Source of the DNA: Atopostipes sp963558565
GTDB lineage: Bacteria; Bacillota; Bacilli; Lactobacillales; Carnobacteriaceae_A
Length of the DNA stretch: 64,000 bases
Assembly (NCBI GenBank): GCA_963558565.1
Contig: CAUWGX010000004.1
Location: forward strand, 124,001 to 188,000
Direction: 5' to 3'
The notes beneath the pieces were generated by a model, which was not told where the DNA came from, did not search any database, and was given only the letters and a program-made list of their open reading frames with translations. Numbering within the stretch: the first letter of the stretch is position 1; each line of letters opens with the position of its first letter. The translations under genes were made by a program, and so were the position numbers. Positions 50,679 to 60,355 of the stretch are shown piece by piece.

Positions 50679-51614
50679 ATGTCGAAATTATTAGATATAC
50701 AAAATTTACATGTCACCTTTCAAAATAGTTATGGAAAAGATTTTCATGCTATTAAAGGTATAGATGTGGTAGTTAATAAAAACGAAACCATTGGGATTGT
50801 GGGAGAGTCTGGATCGGGTAAGTCGGTTACTGCAACTTCTATCATGGGTCTTTTACCTGATAAAGCAAAAATTGAAGCGGACGTTATGTATTTCAAAGAC
50901 AATGATTTATCTGTGATGAAGCAAAAGGACTATCAAAAAATTCGCGGAGATCAAATGTCTATGATCTTTCAAGATCCTTTAACCACCTTAAATCCAGTAT
51001 TTACTATCGAAGACCAGATTGTTGAGACGATTTTAGCTCATCAAGATAAAACGAAAAAAGAAGCTAAACAAATGGCCATTGATATTTTAAATAGAGTCGG
51101 TATTAAAGATGCTGAAAGACGGATCAATCTCTATCCTCACGAATTTTCTGGTGGTATGCGCCAGCGTGTAATGATTGCCATTGCTTTAGTATGCAAACCT
51201 GAGCTCTTGATTGCAGATGAACCAACGACGGCTTTAGATGTGACGGTCCAAAAACAAATTTTAGATTTATTAAAAGAACTGCAAGAAGAAGTAGAAACTT
51301 CTATTATTATGATTACTCACGATTTAGGGGTAATTTGGGAGACATGCGATTCTGTGATTGTCATGTTCAAAGGGCATGTCGTAGAAAAAGGATCAGTTGT
51401 ACAGATTTATGATAATCCAGTCCATCCCTATACGAAAGGCTTGTTGGATTCTCAAATCAATCAATTCACAGTGGAGAACGAGAAATTAAATACAATTAAA
51501 TATGGCAATTTCGTAGAAGATATGAAATCCGAAAAAAAGCTAGACATGTATGAAGTAGAACCAGGGCATATGGTCGCAAACTTTACAAAAGATGATGGAA
51601 CAATGGCATGGTAA
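50679..51614 (+). CDS. dppD: Peptide ABC transporter ATPase (DppD-like)
   Basis: A 311-residue ATPase with Walker A GESGSGKS, signature FSGGMRQRVMIA, Walker B LLIADEPTTALD and the switch histidine in MITHDLGVI. The C-terminus is longer than needed for the ATPase fold and contains the oligopeptide-type extension. AGGAGG precedes the ATG. Confidence 0.92.
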   Translation: MSKLLDIQNLHVTFQNSYGKDFHAIKGIDVVVNKNETIGIVGESGSGKSVTATSIMGLLPDKAKIEADVMYFKDNDLSVMKQKDYQKIRGDQMSMIFQDPLTTLNPVFTIEDQIVETILAHQDKTKKEAKQMAIDILNRVGIKDAERRINLYPHEFSGGMRQRVMIAIALVCKPELLIADEPTTALDVTVQKQILDLLKELQEEVETSIIMITHDLGVIWETCDSVIVMFKGHVVEKGSVVQIYDNPVHPYTKGLLDSQINQFTVENEKLNTIKYGNFVEDMKSEKKLDMYEVEPGHMVANFTKDDGTMAW

Positions 51615-51625
51615 GGAGTGATTGC

Positions 51626-52444
51626 ATGAGTGAAAAAGAGTTAATGATTCGTGTGAATAATTTAAAAAAGCATTTTACACTTCCTAAAAAAACAGTTTTT
51701 CAAAAAGAACGAGATGTTGTAAAAGCGATCAATGAAGTTTCATTTGATGTGAATAAAGGAGAAACTTTTGGAATTGTAGGAGAATCGGGATCAGGAAAAT
51801 CAACCATCGCCCGTTTAATTAATTTACTCATTCGACCAACGGATGGAGAAGTTTACTACAAAAAACAGAATATTTTAGAATTTGATTCGAAAGAAAAAGC
51901 AGAATTTCGAAAGCAAGTACAAATGGTCTTTCAAAGTCCATATGGTACGTTAGATCCTCGGCGAAGTATTGGATACTCATTAGAAGAACCATTTACTATT
52001 CATAGCATAGGGACGAAGGCAGAACGAAACCAAAGAATAAATCATTTATTAAATTTAGTGACTCTCCCTCAATCGAGTTTGAATAAGTTCCCTCATGAAC
52101 TTTCAGGAGGACAATTACAACGTGTAAATATTGCACGAGCCATTGCTTTGGAACCAGAGGTTGTGATTTGTGATGAATCAGTATCTGCGTTGGATGTTTC
52201 TGTACAAGCTCAAATTTTAAATCTATTAAATGATTTGCAAGAAGAATTAAATTTAACGTATATTTTCATTTCTCATGACTTAAATGTCGTCCGCTACATG
52301 TGCGATCGGATCGCTGTGATGAATTCAGGAGAGATGATTGAATTGAATACAGCTGAGGAGATCTATAATAATCCACAAAAAGATTATACAAAAATTTTGT
52401 TAAATGCAACGCCAATAAATACACCACACGAAAGAAGGACATAA
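51626..52444 (+). CDS. dppF: Peptide ABC transporter ATPase (DppF-like)
   Basis: A 272-residue ATPase. The ATG at 51626 has AAGGAGTG upstream; an earlier in-frame start would overlap the previous gene. Walker A GESGSGKST, signature LSGGQLQRVNIARA, Walker B VVICDESVSALD and SHDLNVVRYMCD are intact. It pairs with the DppD-like subunit. Confidence 0.92.
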   Translation: MSEKELMIRVNNLKKHFTLPKKTVFQKERDVVKAINEVSFDVNKGETFGIVGESGSGKSTIARLINLLIRPTDGEVYYKKQNILEFDSKEKAEFRKQVQMVFQSPYGTLDPRRSIGYSLEEPFTIHSIGTKAERNQRINHLLNLVTLPQSSLNKFPHELSGGQLQRVNIARAIALEPEVVICDESVSALDVSVQAQILNLLNDLQEELNLTYIFISHDLNVVRYMCDRIAVMNSGEMIELNTAEEIYNNPQKDYTKILLNATPINTPHERRT

Positions 52445-52445
52445 A

Positions 52446-53408
52446 ATGAGTTTAAGACATGTTATGGAAGTTTACGACCTGATGGATAATATAAATGTTA
52501 ACGGCAGCATGATACAATCCTATTTAAATGAAATAAATTCAGGAGGTGAGATCGTCGTTGAAACCGTAAAAGGTGAGCAAGGGAGTACAGATTTTGTTCA
52601 AATAAAAATTGCAGGTTCAGCCGGAAAGATGAAAGGAGGGACTGCTCCTACACTGGGCGTGGTAGGGCGCTTAGGAGGAATCGGTGCCAGACCTGAAGTT
52701 AAAGGATACGTTTCGGATGGAGATGGAGCTTTATCAGCGATTGCTACTGCTGGTAAACTATTAGATATGCAGTTGAAAGGAGATACTTTAGTGGGAGATG
52801 TCATCATTTCTACACATATTTGCCCAACAGCTCCGACGCAGCCGCACGAGCCTGTTCCTTTTATGGGCTCGCCAGTTTCTATTGCTGATATGAATAAATA
52901 TGAAGTGACGGATGAAATGGATGCCGTTCTTTCAATAGATACTACCAAAGGAAATGTGATTACTAATCATCGAGGATTTGCAATTACCCCAACTGTTAAA
53001 GAAGGCTACATATTACGTATTAGCAATGATTTACTAGATATTTATCAACAAGTCTCAGGGACATTACCAGTAACATTACCCATCACTTTTCAGGATATCA
53101 CTCCTTATGGAAATGGCTTATACCACGTGAATTCTATTCTCCAACCATCTGTTGCAACAAATGCACCAGTGGTAGGAGTAGCGATTACAACGGAAGTAGC
53201 TGTCGCTGGATCTGCTTCTGGGGCTAGTCGATTGACAGATGTTGAAGAAGTGGTCCGCTATAGTATTGAAGTAGCTAAGCGTTTTGGAGAGAAATCGTGT
53301 GCGTTTTTTGATGAAAAAGAATTTCAACTCATTCAAGATTTATATGGATCGGCAAAACATGCACAAACATTTGGAAAAAATAAAAAAGGAATGAATCAGG
53401 ATGTCTGA
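52446..53408 (+). CDS. DUF1177 family protein
   Basis: A 320-residue protein that starts 1 bp after the DppF-like gene. N-terminal RHVMEVYDLMDNINVNGSMI, central GVVGRLGGIGARP, GDVIISTHICPTAPTQPHEPVPFMGSPV and GVAITTEVAVAGSASGAS are the conserved blocks of DUF1177, a family with no proven activity. The His/Cys/Asp content suggests a metalloenzyme. It is regularly found with peptide transporters and M20 peptidases, as here, so a role in processing an imported peptide-like compound is likely. Confidence 0.8.
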   Translation: MSLRHVMEVYDLMDNINVNGSMIQSYLNEINSGGEIVVETVKGEQGSTDFVQIKIAGSAGKMKGGTAPTLGVVGRLGGIGARPEVKGYVSDGDGALSAIATAGKLLDMQLKGDTLVGDVIISTHICPTAPTQPHEPVPFMGSPVSIADMNKYEVTDEMDAVLSIDTTKGNVITNHRGFAITPTVKEGYILRISNDLLDIYQQVSGTLPVTLPITFQDITPYGNGLYHVNSILQPSVATNAPVVGVAITTEVAVAGSASGASRLTDVEEVVRYSIEVAKRFGEKSCAFFDEKEFQLIQDLYGSAKHAQTFGKNKKGMNQDV

Positions 53409-54666
53409 GATCCAAGTATTAAAAAAAGAAGTTATTGAAGCGATCGATAAAAATGCGGATGAATTAATTGATCTATGTTCAAAGTTAATTCAAACCCCGT
53501 CTGAAAACCCCCCAGGTGATTCAACGGAGATCACCGAATTTATCAAAGAATACTTAGAGAAGAACGGTTTATCTGTTGATATTCATGAAGCTTCGGAAAA
53601 TATGTATAATATTATTTCTTCATATGGTAATAAAAAAGGAAAGAACCTTATTTATTGTGGACATACAGATGTCGTTCCAGTAGGGGATTTAGAAAAATGG
53701 GATTTCCCCCCTTTACTAGGCGAAGTTCGAGATGGTTATTTATTAGGACGAGGCGCTTCGGATATGAAAGCTGGTCTTGGGGGACTTATTTTTTCAGTGA
53801 TTTTAATGAAAAAAATGGGAATTGAACTAGATGGTCAAGTGACTCTCGCTATTGTACCTGATGAAGAGACTGGCGGACGTTATGGTGTCCCATGGATCCT
53901 TGAGAAAGGTGTAATCACTGGAGATGGTTGCTTGATTGCTGAGCCATCATCTACTTATAATCCAACAATTGGTCAAAAAGGCTCATTTGCTTTTGAATTG
54001 GAAGTATTTGGTGAGCCTGGTCATGGAAGCTTATCCCCATTCATTGGAGGAAACGCGATTACAGATGCTATAAAAGCAATTGATCGTATAAAAACAGTGA
54101 CAGAAATTGAAGTTGATTTACCTGAAGAAACGCGAGAATTAATCGAAATTTCTAAACAATACATGCGCGAAGTTGAAACGGACAAAGCACCATTTCAAGA
54201 TGCACTGGATCACATTTCTTGTAATGTAGGAATGATTGAAGGAGGAACGGCGTCGAATGTTGTCCCTGAATCATGTAAAGTAAATATTGATTGTCGTTTA
54301 CCGTTTGGTGTGAGCCAAGATTCTATTACTGACTACATCCATAATGAATTAGACGCATTAGGGATAGCCTATACGTTTAAACGTACAGGCTTTGAAAGTG
54401 AAGCAAATTATACATTAGCTGATGATCCTATATGTGATGCGGTTGTTAAGAATATTGCTGAAATATCACAGCATAATGCATATGGAGTTATGCAATGGGC
54501 ATCATCTGATGCTCGTCATTTTCGTGCTTATGATATTCCGGTACTCCAATACGGACCAGCCGATTTAAATACGATCCATGGTTATAATGAACGAGCTAGT
54601 GTTGATGAAATAATACTAGCTGCTAAAGTATATGCAGCAACCATTATTGATTTTTTGAATACTTAA
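53401..54666 (+). CDS. M20-family metallopeptidase (ArgE/DapE-like)
   Basis: A 421-residue zinc hydrolase that overlaps the DUF1177 gene by 8 bp. Metal-binding residues are visible in YCGHTDVVPVG, LGRGASDMKAGLGG, IVPDEETGGRYG and near the C-terminus in NTIHGYNE. The dimerisation domain lies at about 190-310 (GEPGHGSLSPFIGGNAI). It would cleave acyl or peptide bonds of material imported by the preceding transporter. Confidence 0.9.
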   Translation: MSEIQVLKKEVIEAIDKNADELIDLCSKLIQTPSENPPGDSTEITEFIKEYLEKNGLSVDIHEASENMYNIISSYGNKKGKNLIYCGHTDVVPVGDLEKWDFPPLLGEVRDGYLLGRGASDMKAGLGGLIFSVILMKKMGIELDGQVTLAIVPDEETGGRYGVPWILEKGVITGDGCLIAEPSSTYNPTIGQKGSFAFELEVFGEPGHGSLSPFIGGNAITDAIKAIDRIKTVTEIEVDLPEETRELIEISKQYMREVETDKAPFQDALDHISCNVGMIEGGTASNVVPESCKVNIDCRLPFGVSQDSITDYIHNELDALGIAYTFKRTGFESEANYTLADDPICDAVVKNIAEISQHNAYGVMQWASSDARHFRAYDIPVLQYGPADLNTIHGYNERASVDEIILAAKVYAATIIDFLNT

Positions 54667-54792
54667 ATGACTAAAGCCTTTATTTAAAGGGTATAAGATT
54701 TTTGGAAAATAGAAATAACGATAAAAGGCATTCAATTTTTAAAACTCTTTTTGAAAACAAGAGAGTTAAAATAATAAATAAAAAATATTTCT

Positions 54793-54847
54793 TTAAGCAG
54801 TCAAGGATATGAGGAAATCATGTTTTTGGCTGCTTAAGTTTGTCAAA
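54793..54847 (+). terminator. Hairpin after the peptide operon
   Basis: TTAAGCAGTCAA and TTGGCTGCTTAA pair over 12 bp with one G-U. The tail is GTTTGTC, so termination would be inefficient. Confidence 0.5.
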
Positions 54848-54972
54848 AATATTTTCTTTGTAAACGATCTATTAATCATACAACATCATCAGGACTACAC
54901 GAATTAAATAAATGCCTGAAATAGGACTAAAAAATATGAATGTTTTTCTTTTTATGTACTCTCTGATTCAGA

Positions 54973-55008
54973 CTTTCAAACTGTATCAGAAAGTTTGAAG
55001 ATTTTTTA
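54973..55008 (+). terminator. Terminator-like hairpin
   Basis: TTCAAACT and AGTTTGAA are perfect arms, with GTATCAGA or so as loop, followed by ATTTTTTAT. Confidence 0.7.
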
Positions 55009-55150
55009 TAAAAATACAACTAACAGATAAATTGCAAGAAGAGGTGATAGTTGTTGCAATTATTAGTCATTTAGAAAGCGCTTAATAAACTATAAGGTAT
55101 ATACATGGAGGCGCTGACAATGACCGGGTTATTTAATTAGGAGGGATTAT

Positions 55151-57055
55151 GTGTCTTCAAGTGAGCGTCGAAAAAAATTAATTGAATATTTAGAAATTAT
55201 GGATGAGTGGGTCACTATTAAAGAACTCTCAAGAAATTTAGGGGTCTCTGAACGCACAGTGCATACTGATATAGAAAAAATAAGTAAAAGTCTAGTGGGC
55301 ACGGGCTCTTTAATAGAGAAAAAGAGAGGAGTAGGGATTAGACTTTTAAATCATGTAAAAGATAAGGATCATAATCAATATCATCAAATCACTGAATTGG
55401 CTGATAGAGAAGTAAAAATATTAGACTTATTATTAATCCAAAATAAAGTAGTTACTTATAATGATTTGTCAAAATTATTATTTGTTAGTCCAACGTCGAT
55501 TAAAAATGATTTAGAAGCAATAAAAAAGAAACTAGCCGAAAATACTAACGTGAAAGTAATAAGCGATATGAATGGCACTAAAATTCAGGGAAATGAAGTA
55601 GCAATTAGAGAAGCTTTGATGTGGTTTAATCAATATATTATTGGAAGACAAAACTTGCTAAAGAAATCGAATATAAAACAAGTAAAACAGATATTTAAAC
55701 AATTTTACATTAAAGAGATTATTGATGTAGCATACGATATTCTATTTAACTTTGTCAAAAAGAATAATAGTCTTTTATCTGATTATTATTTTTTAAATAT
55801 ATTGAGTGTCTATATTGTGCAAATTCACCGATTAACAATGGATAAAAACATAGATGAAGTTAATATTGAAGTAAATACAAAGGGGTTAGTTGATTTAGTA
55901 GAATTTACATCTGGAGCAAGCGAATTATTAAAAAGAGCGGCTTCTAGATTATCATTTTCTTATTCTGAAGAAGAAATTAGTTTTTTGGAAAAACATTTGA
56001 TACTAAACAGATTCGAAATATTTCCAGTTGAAGCTACTAATAGCCAATTTATTGATGAACTAGTGACTCATTTGAGTGCTGCATTGGATATTGATTTTAA
56101 ACATGATAAACAACTAATAAAAGAACTCAAACAACATGTTCCTCCGATGATATATCGATTAAAACTACAAGTTAAATTGGATAATCCATTTGTGGAACAG
56201 ATCAAAAATGAATTTGGACAAACCTTTAGTATTATTTGGTTAGCTATTAATAACTTTGAATCAAAGTTAGATTTTGAATTTAATGATGATGAAGTAGCTT
56301 TATTAACTATATACTTTCAATCAGCTATAGAAAAGCAAAAAATAAATAAACGGATACTGATTGTTTGCCAGTATGGAATTGCGACATCTGAATTATTGGT
56401 CAATCGCTTAAAAAATGAATTGCCAGCAACTAATACAATAGAATCAGCATCAATTGGTGAATTAGAATATTTTGATTTAGAAAAATTTGATTTAGTTGTT
56501 TCTTCTACAGATACATTAAAAGGAGAAAATATTATCAATGTGACTCCCTTCTTGAATGCACAAGATATTGATTATATTAAACATAAATTAAACACAGACT
56601 TTAATAAAACAATGCATCCTCAATTAAGCGTACAAAATCTATATAATTTTTTAAATACTGAATATATATACTCAAACGCAGAATTTGAAGACAGAGAGGA
56701 ATTACTAGAATTCTTCAATAAGAAACTAATTCAAGATAGATATGTACACGAAGGTTATATGAAGTCATTAATTGATAGAGAAGCAGTTGGAAATACTGAT
56801 TTACCTGAAGGGATAGCTATCCCTCATGGCGACATTCATTTAGTTAATAAATCACTTATTATTTTAGTCAATAATAAAGAAAAGATATGGTGGAATAAAT
56901 ACTTTGTTGACAAAATATTTATCGTGTTAATCAGTAAAGATGATACTAGTTGGACCAAAAAAATAATGAAAGAACTATATGCATTAATAAATAATAAAAA
57001 TGTAATATTAAATTTTGCAGATTTTCTAAATGAAGCAAAGGAGAGGATTATATAG
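55151..57055 (+). CDS. PRD-type transcriptional activator with EIIB/EIIA domains (MtlR/LicR-like)
   Basis: A 634-residue PTS-controlled activator. Domains in order: helix-turn-helix (ERRKKLIEYLEIMDEWVTIKELSRNLGVSERTVHTDI), a second HTH at about 95-130, two PRDs at about 190-400, an EIIB-like domain with Cys near residue 407 (IVCQYGIATSELL), and a C-terminal EIIA-like domain with the phosphorylated His559 in GIAIPHGD. The GTG start follows AGGAGG. Such regulators activate the adjacent PTS operon when the sugar is being transported. It overlaps the next gene by one base. Confidence 0.88.
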   Translation: MSSSERRKKLIEYLEIMDEWVTIKELSRNLGVSERTVHTDIEKISKSLVGTGSLIEKKRGVGIRLLNHVKDKDHNQYHQITELADREVKILDLLLIQNKVVTYNDLSKLLFVSPTSIKNDLEAIKKKLAENTNVKVISDMNGTKIQGNEVAIREALMWFNQYIIGRQNLLKKSNIKQVKQIFKQFYIKEIIDVAYDILFNFVKKNNSLLSDYYFLNILSVYIVQIHRLTMDKNIDEVNIEVNTKGLVDLVEFTSGASELLKRAASRLSFSYSEEEISFLEKHLILNRFEIFPVEATNSQFIDELVTHLSAALDIDFKHDKQLIKELKQHVPPMIYRLKLQVKLDNPFVEQIKNEFGQTFSIIWLAINNFESKLDFEFNDDEVALLTIYFQSAIEKQKINKRILIVCQYGIATSELLVNRLKNELPATNTIESASIGELEYFDLEKFDLVVSSTDTLKGENIINVTPFLNAQDIDYIKHKLNTDFNKTMHPQLSVQNLYNFLNTEYIYSNAEFEDREELLEFFNKKLIQDRYVHEGYMKSLIDREAVGNTDLPEGIAIPHGDIHLVNKSLIILVNNKEKIWWNKYFVDKIFIVLISKDDTSWTKKIMKELYALINNKNVILNFADFLNEAKERII

Positions 57056-57516
57056 TGATCAAAGAAGATGTTATTTTTAAAGATTTGATATTTTTAGATG
57101 AAGAACTAGATGAAAAAGAATCGATTATTGATTTTATATTAAATAAAGCTTATGAAAAAAGAATAATTTCAGAAGTAAATAAGTTAAGGCAGGCTGTGAT
57201 TGAAAGAGAGAACGAGATTTCAACAGCGATAGGCTTTGATATTGCTATGCCTCATGGGAAAAGCGCAACAGTCTTACAACCATTTATAGCTTTTTTAAGA
57301 ACAGCTGAAGAATTTCATTGGAGTGAAGAGAATAAGGAGAAAGTTAGACTCATATTTTTGATTGCTGTTCCCAGTGAGAATACTAATAATATGCATCTTA
57401 AATTTATTTCTCAGGTAAGTAAGAAACTATTAGATGATAGTTTTCGAGAGTCACTCTTAATAGAAGAAGACAATAATAAAGTATATGAATTACTAAAATC
57501 AATACAAAAAGATTAA
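57055..57516 (+). CDS. Fructose-family PTS EIIA
   Basis: A 153-residue phosphocarrier with the active His67 in GFDIAMPHGKS. The GTG start overlaps the activator's stop. It passes phosphate from HPr to the EIIB encoded next. Confidence 0.88.
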   Translation: MIKEDVIFKDLIFLDEELDEKESIIDFILNKAYEKRIISEVNKLRQAVIERENEISTAIGFDIAMPHGKSATVLQPFIAFLRTAEEFHWSEENKEKVRLIFLIAVPSENTNNMHLKFISQVSKKLLDDSFRESLLIEEDNNKVYELLKSIQKD

Positions 57517-57529
57517 GGAGAGAATATAA

Positions 57530-57844
57530 ATGAAAATAGTAGGAATTTCAGCATGTCCAACAGGAATTGCACACACATACATGGCTCAAGAAGCGATTGA
57601 AAAAGAAGGAAAAAAACGTGGACACGATGTGAAAATTGAAACTCAAGGTAGTATGGGAATCGAAAATGAACTAGAACAAGAAGAGATTGACGCAGCAGAT
57701 GTAGTCGTATTTGCTACATCGATTGGGATTGAAGACGAAGAAAGATTTGAGGAAAAACTAGAAGAAAATAAAGTAGTTTCAATTGATCCTGGTGAAGCAA
57801 TTAGAAATGTAAAAGAATTATTCGATGAACTTGAATCATTATAA
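57530..57844 (+). CDS. Fructose-family PTS EIIB
   Basis: A 104-residue protein with the phosphorylated Cys9 in GISACPTGIAHTYMAQEAI and the fructose-type VKIETQGSMGIEN. It is a separate polypeptide, unlike the fused EIIBC seen in many systems. Confidence 0.92.
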   Translation: MKIVGISACPTGIAHTYMAQEAIEKEGKKRGHDVKIETQGSMGIENELEQEEIDAADVVVFATSIGIEDEERFEEKLEENKVVSIDPGEAIRNVKELFDELESL

Positions 57845-57864
57845 AAGGGAGTAGGAAAAAGAGA

Positions 57865-58926
57865 ATGGCTAATAACAAAAAGAATTTTTTGAATGATTTA
57901 CAAAAAGCTTTTAATACTGGTGTATCTTTTATGTTACCAGCAGTTGTTGTTGGAGGAATTTTCTTAGCAATAGCTTTGGCAACAGGAACACCTACAGATA
58001 CGGGGATGGAAATTACAAACCCATTTATGGAGAACTTAAATGATCTGGGTGCTGCTGGGTTTGCCATGATGATCCCCTTACTTTCAGGTTATATTGCTAA
58101 TTCACTAGCTGGAAAGCCAGCATTAGCTCCGGCTATGATTCTTGGGTTTGTTGCTAATAATCCAATTGGAGAATCGCAAGTGTCAACAGGATTCCTTGGA
58201 GCTATGATTTTAGGTGTTGCAACAGGCTATTTTGTACGCTGGATGAAAACATGGAAAACACCGGCTACAATAAGAACTATTATGCCCATATTAATTATTC
58301 CAGTAATTACTGTTTTTGTGTTAGGAATGATTTACATTTATGTAATCGCTGTCCCGATTGGTAATTTAATGAGTTGGTTAGTCAAAGTTTTGGGTAGTTT
58401 GCAAGGTAGTAGTGCTGTGTTACTTGGTTTGCTTATAGGAGCTATGACAGCGATTGACATGGGAGGACCAATCAATAAAACAGCAACAGCATTTACAATT
58501 GCACTAATGGCTGAAGGAATTTATGCACCAAATGGAGCCCATAGAATTGCAGTAGCAATCCCACCATTAGCGATGGCAATATCAACATTTATTGATCGCA
58601 AAAAATACGAAGCTGAAGATAAAGATTTAGGTATATCTGCTTTCTTTATGGGATTAATTGGGATTACTGAAGGAGCAATTCCATTTGCAGTTAAAGATAC
58701 AAAAAGAGTTATACCAGCAATTGTTGTTGGGAGTGCGGCAGGTGGTGCTTTAGGAATGATAAATAACGTTGAAGCACTTGTTCCACATGGGGGATTAGTC
58801 ATTTTACCAGTTGTAAACGGTAAAATATGGTATGTATTAGCAATGTTAATTGGAACGTTAGTATCTGTTTTAATTTTACATTTTACTAAATCAGATATTG
58901 AAAAGAATAATAAGGAGAGCGTTTAA
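57865..58926 (+). CDS. Fructose-family PTS EIIC
   Basis: A 353-residue membrane permease with about nine hydrophobic segments. It shows GVSFMLPAVVVGGIFLAIALA, LGFVANNPIGESQVSTGFLGAM and AIDMGGPINKTA, all typical of the fructose/mannitol-type EIIC. With the GatZ-like gene next, the sugar may be a ketose or hexitol other than fructose. Confidence 0.92.
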   Translation: MANNKKNFLNDLQKAFNTGVSFMLPAVVVGGIFLAIALATGTPTDTGMEITNPFMENLNDLGAAGFAMMIPLLSGYIANSLAGKPALAPAMILGFVANNPIGESQVSTGFLGAMILGVATGYFVRWMKTWKTPATIRTIMPILIIPVITVFVLGMIYIYVIAVPIGNLMSWLVKVLGSLQGSSAVLLGLLIGAMTAIDMGGPINKTATAFTIALMAEGIYAPNGAHRIAVAIPPLAMAISTFIDRKKYEAEDKDLGISAFFMGLIGITEGAIPFAVKDTKRVIPAIVVGSAAGGALGMINNVEALVPHGGLVILPVVNGKIWYVLAMLIGTLVSVLILHFTKSDIEKNNKESV

Positions 58927-58928
58927 TT

Positions 58929-60200
58929 ATGGAGAAAATTTCAATAAAATCAGTAGTAGAAGGCTTATTGAATTTACAAGAATCAGGTGATAGTGCGACA
59001 ATATTAGGAATTGGGCCAATGTCACGGAATGCAGTCCAAGCAGCACTAGAATTATCAAAAGATGATGATTATCCCGTAATGTTTATTGCAAGTCGTAACC
59101 AAGTTGACAAAGATGAGTTTGGTGGAGGATATGTAAACGGATGGGATCAATTTCGTTTTGCTAACGCTGTAGAAGAAGTAGCTGAAAAAATTGACTATGA
59201 TAATTTATGTTACTTATGTCGTGATCATGGAGGTCCTTGGCAACGAGATAAAGAGCGAGATGAACATCTACCGGAAGAAGAAGCTATGAGAATTGGAAAA
59301 GAATCATATCTTGCGGATATTGAGGCAGGGTTTGATCTACTAATGATCGATCCAACTAAAGATCCATTTGAAAGAGGAAAAGTAATTCCATTAGAAACAG
59401 TTATTAATAGAACTGTAGATTTAATTGAATATTGTGAAAAAGTAAGAAAAGAAAGAAATTTACCTGAAATAGGTTATGAAGTAGGCACCGAAGAGACCAA
59501 CGGTGGTTTGACTTCGACTGAAACATATGAAACTTTCATAAATAGATTAGAAGAAGAGTTGACGAGTAAAGATTTACCAATGCCTACTTTTATTGTAGGA
59601 CAAACAGGTACTTTAGTTCGAAAAACAGAGCAAGCTGGCGAATTTAATTTTGATAATGCTTATGAGTTAGCAGAAATGGCTAAAAAATATAAAGTAGGAT
59701 TAAAGGAACACAATGGTGATTACTTAGACGATGTTTCACTATTAATGCATATTCCATCTCAGATTACTGCAACGAATGTAGCACCTCAGTACGGTACAGA
59801 AGAAACTCGAGCTTATTTAAAGCTTGCTGCGGTAGAACAAGAATTAGCTGATAAAAAGCTCATTGATTCGCCATCGAAAACTTATGATGTACTCCTCAAC
59901 CATGCTATAAAAAGTGAACGTTGGAGAAAATGGATGGTTGGAGACCAAATTAATTTAAGAATAGAAGATATTGTTAATGATAAAGAATTATCTAATGAAA
60001 TTTTAGACATCGCTGGGCATTATACATTTAATAATGATGAGGTTAAGAATGAAATTGAAAAGCTATATAAAAATTTAGAAAAACATCATATTAATGGACA
60101 ACGATTTGTAATAGATCACATTAAACGTCCTATTCGAGACTATGCCGAAGCTTATAATTTAAAGGGAGCAACAACGAGAATAAAAAATCAATTAGATTAG
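58929..60200 (+). CDS. GatZ/KbaZ-like protein (tagatose-bisphosphate aldolase subunit family)
   Basis: A 423-residue TIM-barrel protein of the family that includes GatZ, KbaZ and AgaZ. Hallmarks are ATILGIGPMSRNAVQAAL, LCRDHGGPWQRD, MIDPTKDPFERG, GYEVGTEETNGG, TFIVGQTGTLV and KEHNGDYL. GatZ and KbaZ are non-catalytic partners needed by class II tagatose-1,6-bisphosphate aldolases GatY/KbaY. No such partner is in the window. It begins 2 bp after EIIC and so acts in the same pathway. Some family members might be catalytic on their own; I cannot tell. Confidence 0.82.
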   Translation: MEKISIKSVVEGLLNLQESGDSATILGIGPMSRNAVQAALELSKDDDYPVMFIASRNQVDKDEFGGGYVNGWDQFRFANAVEEVAEKIDYDNLCYLCRDHGGPWQRDKERDEHLPEEEAMRIGKESYLADIEAGFDLLMIDPTKDPFERGKVIPLETVINRTVDLIEYCEKVRKERNLPEIGYEVGTEETNGGLTSTETYETFINRLEEELTSKDLPMPTFIVGQTGTLVRKTEQAGEFNFDNAYELAEMAKKYKVGLKEHNGDYLDDVSLLMHIPSQITATNVAPQYGTEETRAYLKLAAVEQELADKKLIDSPSKTYDVLLNHAIKSERWRKWMVGDQINLRIEDIVNDKELSNEILDIAGHYTFNNDEVKNEIEKLYKNLEKHHINGQRFVIDHIKRPIRDYAEAYNLKGATTRIKNQLD

Positions 60201-60245
60201 AATCTATTAAATGATGATTTAATTTTTATAGATATGATTGTAGTG

Positions 60246-60300
60246 ATTAAAAGTTCAGAGTAAAATTAATTGCCAACATTCTTTACTTTGAACTTTTAAT
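60246..60300 (+). terminator. Terminator-like hairpin after the GatZ-like gene
   Basis: ATTAAAAGTTCAGAGTAAA and TTTACTTTGAACTTTTAAT pair over 19 bp with one G-U pair. The downstream run is ATTTAAAAT, which is a poor U tract. Confidence 0.65.
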
Positions 60301-60355
60301 ATTTAAAATAAAAAATAAGATATTAGTCATAAACAAAAGGAGAAAATAAAAATTA

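Larger units (their letters stand above)
54667..55150. other. Intergenic region with hairpins and the PTS operon leader
   Basis: About 480 bp without a gene. A hairpin TTAAGCAGTCAA / TTGGCTGCTTAA lies at 54793-54847, a terminator-like one at 54973-55008, and AGAAAGCGCTT at 55073-55083 about 70 bp before the activator gene. No promoter is obvious. Confidence 0.5.
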
